From Wolbachia endosymbiont of Mansonella ozzardi (GTDB lineage: Bacteria; Pseudomonadota; Alphaproteobacteria; Rickettsiales; Anaplasmataceae), in the NCBI RefSeq assembly GCF_020278625.1, contig NZ_JADAKK010000025.1:1281-16111 (forward strand): a stretch of DNA of 14,831 bases, in the 5' to 3' direction. Shown here piece by piece: positions 13,719-14,831 of the stretch; the stretch's first letter is position 1; every line of letters begins with the position of its first letter. The position numbers were made by a program, and so were the translations under genes. The notes under the pieces are model-generated. The model saw only the letters and a program-made list of their open reading frames with translations, had not been told where the DNA came from and searched no databases.

Positions 13719-14831
13719 ATGAATGTAGAAAATGAAAAAGCACACAGTGCTAAGATAAAATTACCGATATTTCTTGATTATCAGTCTACTACTAAAGTAG
13801 ATCCTCGTGTTTTAGAGGTGATGATACCTTATTTTGGTAAGTTTAGTAATGCACACTCTCGTAGCCATTCATTTGGTTGGACTGCTGAGGAAGCAGTGGA
13901 AAAAGCAAGGAAACACATTGCCGGTCTGGTCAACTCAGATAGCAAAGAAGTTATCTTCACCTCAGGTGCAACTGAGTCAAATAACATGGCGATAAAGGGT
14001 GTTGCTCACTTTTATAGGAATAAAGGAGACCATGTAATAACTGTCTGCACAGAGCATAAGTGCGTTTTGGATTCTTGTCGGCATCTGGAGAATGAAGGCT
14101 TTAAAGTTACATATCTGCCTGTCAAGCGAAATGGAATTATAGATTTGTCGAAACTCGAAGAAGCAATCACTGATAGAACAATTCTGGTTTCAGTGATGAT
14201 GGCAAATAATGAAATCGGAGTAGTGCAGCCCATCAGAGAAATTGGTGCAATATGCAGGGAGCATAGTATATTTTTCCACACAGATGCTGCTCAAAGCTTT
14301 GGAAAAGTACCGATCGATGTTAATGAAATGAATATTGATCTCATGAGCCTTTCTAGCCACAAAATTTACGGACCAATGGGAATAGGTGCATTATATGTCC
14401 GGAGAAAGAATCCTCGTGTTAGGCTGACACCACTGATCAGTGGTGGTGGACAGGAAAGAGGTATGCGCTCCGGAACAGTTCCAACTCCTCTTGCAGTTGG
14501 TTTTGGTGAAGCAGCACGTATTGCTAAAGAAGAAATGAAAACAGAGGCAAACAAGCTAGAAGAGCTGAGGAATATTTTGTATAGCAAGATAAAAGAAGAG
14601 TTTCCTGATGTTGTTTTAAATGGTGATTATGAAGATAGAATTCCTGGCAACCTAAACTTAAGTTTTCCCTACGTTGAGGGCGAATCTCTCATTATGGCAA
14701 TCAAGGATTTGGCGGTAAGTTCCGGTTCTGCATGCACATCTGCATCTCTTGAACCTTCCTATGTCATAAGATCGCTGAACAATGGCCATGACCTTGAGCA
14801 CTCATCAATCAGATTTGGCCTTGGCCGATTT
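13719..14831 (+). CDS. iscS: Cysteine desulfurase IscS (runs off right edge)
   Basis: PLP-dependent enzyme that takes sulfur from cysteine for Fe-S cluster assembly and tRNA thiolation. The 371 residues seen include [11 protein letters not shown] (15-25), [10 protein letters not shown] (80-89), the PLP-stacking histidine in TEHK (H114), D189 in HTDAAQ, the Schiff-base lysine K215 in [19 protein letters not shown] (211-229), RSGT (250-253) and the active-site loop [16 protein letters not shown] with C339. The loop is of the IscS type. Given the usual length near 405-415, about 40 residues are missing at the edge; the visible end, [10 protein letters not shown], is the normal family sequence. 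I chose the ATG at 13719 because homology starts about 14 residues later. The frame is open upstream with ATGs at 13605 and 13677, which would add 38 or 14 unrelated residues. No Shine-Dalgarno site is visible. Confidence 0.95.
   Translation, partial: MNVENEKAHSAKIKLPIFLDYQSTTKVDPRVLEVMIPYFGKFSNAHSRSHSFGWTAEEAVEKARKHIAGLVNSDSKEVIFTSGATESNNMAIKGVAHFYRNKGDHVITVCTEHKCVLDSCRHLENEGFKVTYLPVKRNGIIDLSKLEEAITDRTILVSVMMANNEIGVVQPIREIGAICREHSIFFHTDAAQSFGKVPIDVNEMNIDLMSLSSHKIYGPMGIGALYVRRKNPRVRLTPLISGGGQERGMRSGTVPTPLAVGFGEAARIAKEEMKTEANKLEELRNILYSKIKEEFPDVVLNGDYEDRIPGNLNLSFPYVEGESLIMAIKDLAVSSGSACTSASLEPSYVIRSLNNGHDLEHSSIRFGLGRF

Noticed and set aside
1..14831. tRNA, rRNA, CRISPR array, insertion sequence or prophage genes
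   Set aside because: None was recognised on reading both strands; no regularly spaced repeats and no transposase or integrase motifs.

Overview
The window is AT-rich chromosomal DNA from an obligate intracellular alphaproteobacterium of the order Rickettsiales, family Anaplasmataceae, most likely Wolbachia. This rests on the divergent style of the core proteins, the sparse use of Shine-Dalgarno sites, long AT-rich gaps with palindromic debris, and a partial peptidoglycan-precursor gene set. The species call is inference; no database search was possible. No tRNA, rRNA, insertion sequence or CRISPR array was recognised.

Layout. Positions 1-3059 (minus strand) hold a tight cluster murC-eno-obgE: murC and eno are 4 bases apart, eno and obgE overlap by 13, and obgE runs off the left edge. 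Divergent from murC is rlpA, a lipoprotein with a DPBB and a SPOR domain. Then come ruvA-ruvB, overlapping by 4 bases, behind a leader with two hairpins. Next is an unrecognised 311-residue protein (5598-6533), a 720-base gap (6534-7253), and an unrecognised lysine-rich 264-residue protein on the minus strand (7254-8048). asd (aspartate-semialdehyde dehydrogenase) follows, then a Bcr/CflA-type MFS transporter, prfA (minus), engB and an argB-like gene that overlaps engB by 26 bases. A 301-base gap follows, and an iscS gene runs off the right edge.

How the genes fit together. asd supplies the branch to diaminopimelate, murC adds the first amino acid of the peptidoglycan stem peptide, and rlpA is a septal peptidoglycan enzyme; together they suggest a retained lipid II and division function. 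ruvAB is Holliday-junction processing; prfA, engB and obgE serve translation and ribosome assembly; iscS supplies sulfur for Fe-S clusters. The argB-like protein keeps the kinase fold but has lost the glycine-rich motifs that normally handle phosphate and substrate.

The least ordinary part is the 720-base gap. On its minus strand lie two near-consensus sigma-70 promoters (TTGACA-17-TATCAT and TTAACA-17-TATAAT) inside diverged direct repeats, pointing away from any annotated gene. The first is followed in order by a Shine-Dalgarno site, an 18-codon ORF, a long-range stem and a T8 tract. This looks like a small transcription unit, either a noncoding RNA or a small-peptide cassette. Other leads are a 94-base inverted repeat between asd and a possible 34-codon minus-strand ORF, and a 121-base element bounded by 14-base inverted repeats upstream of iscS.
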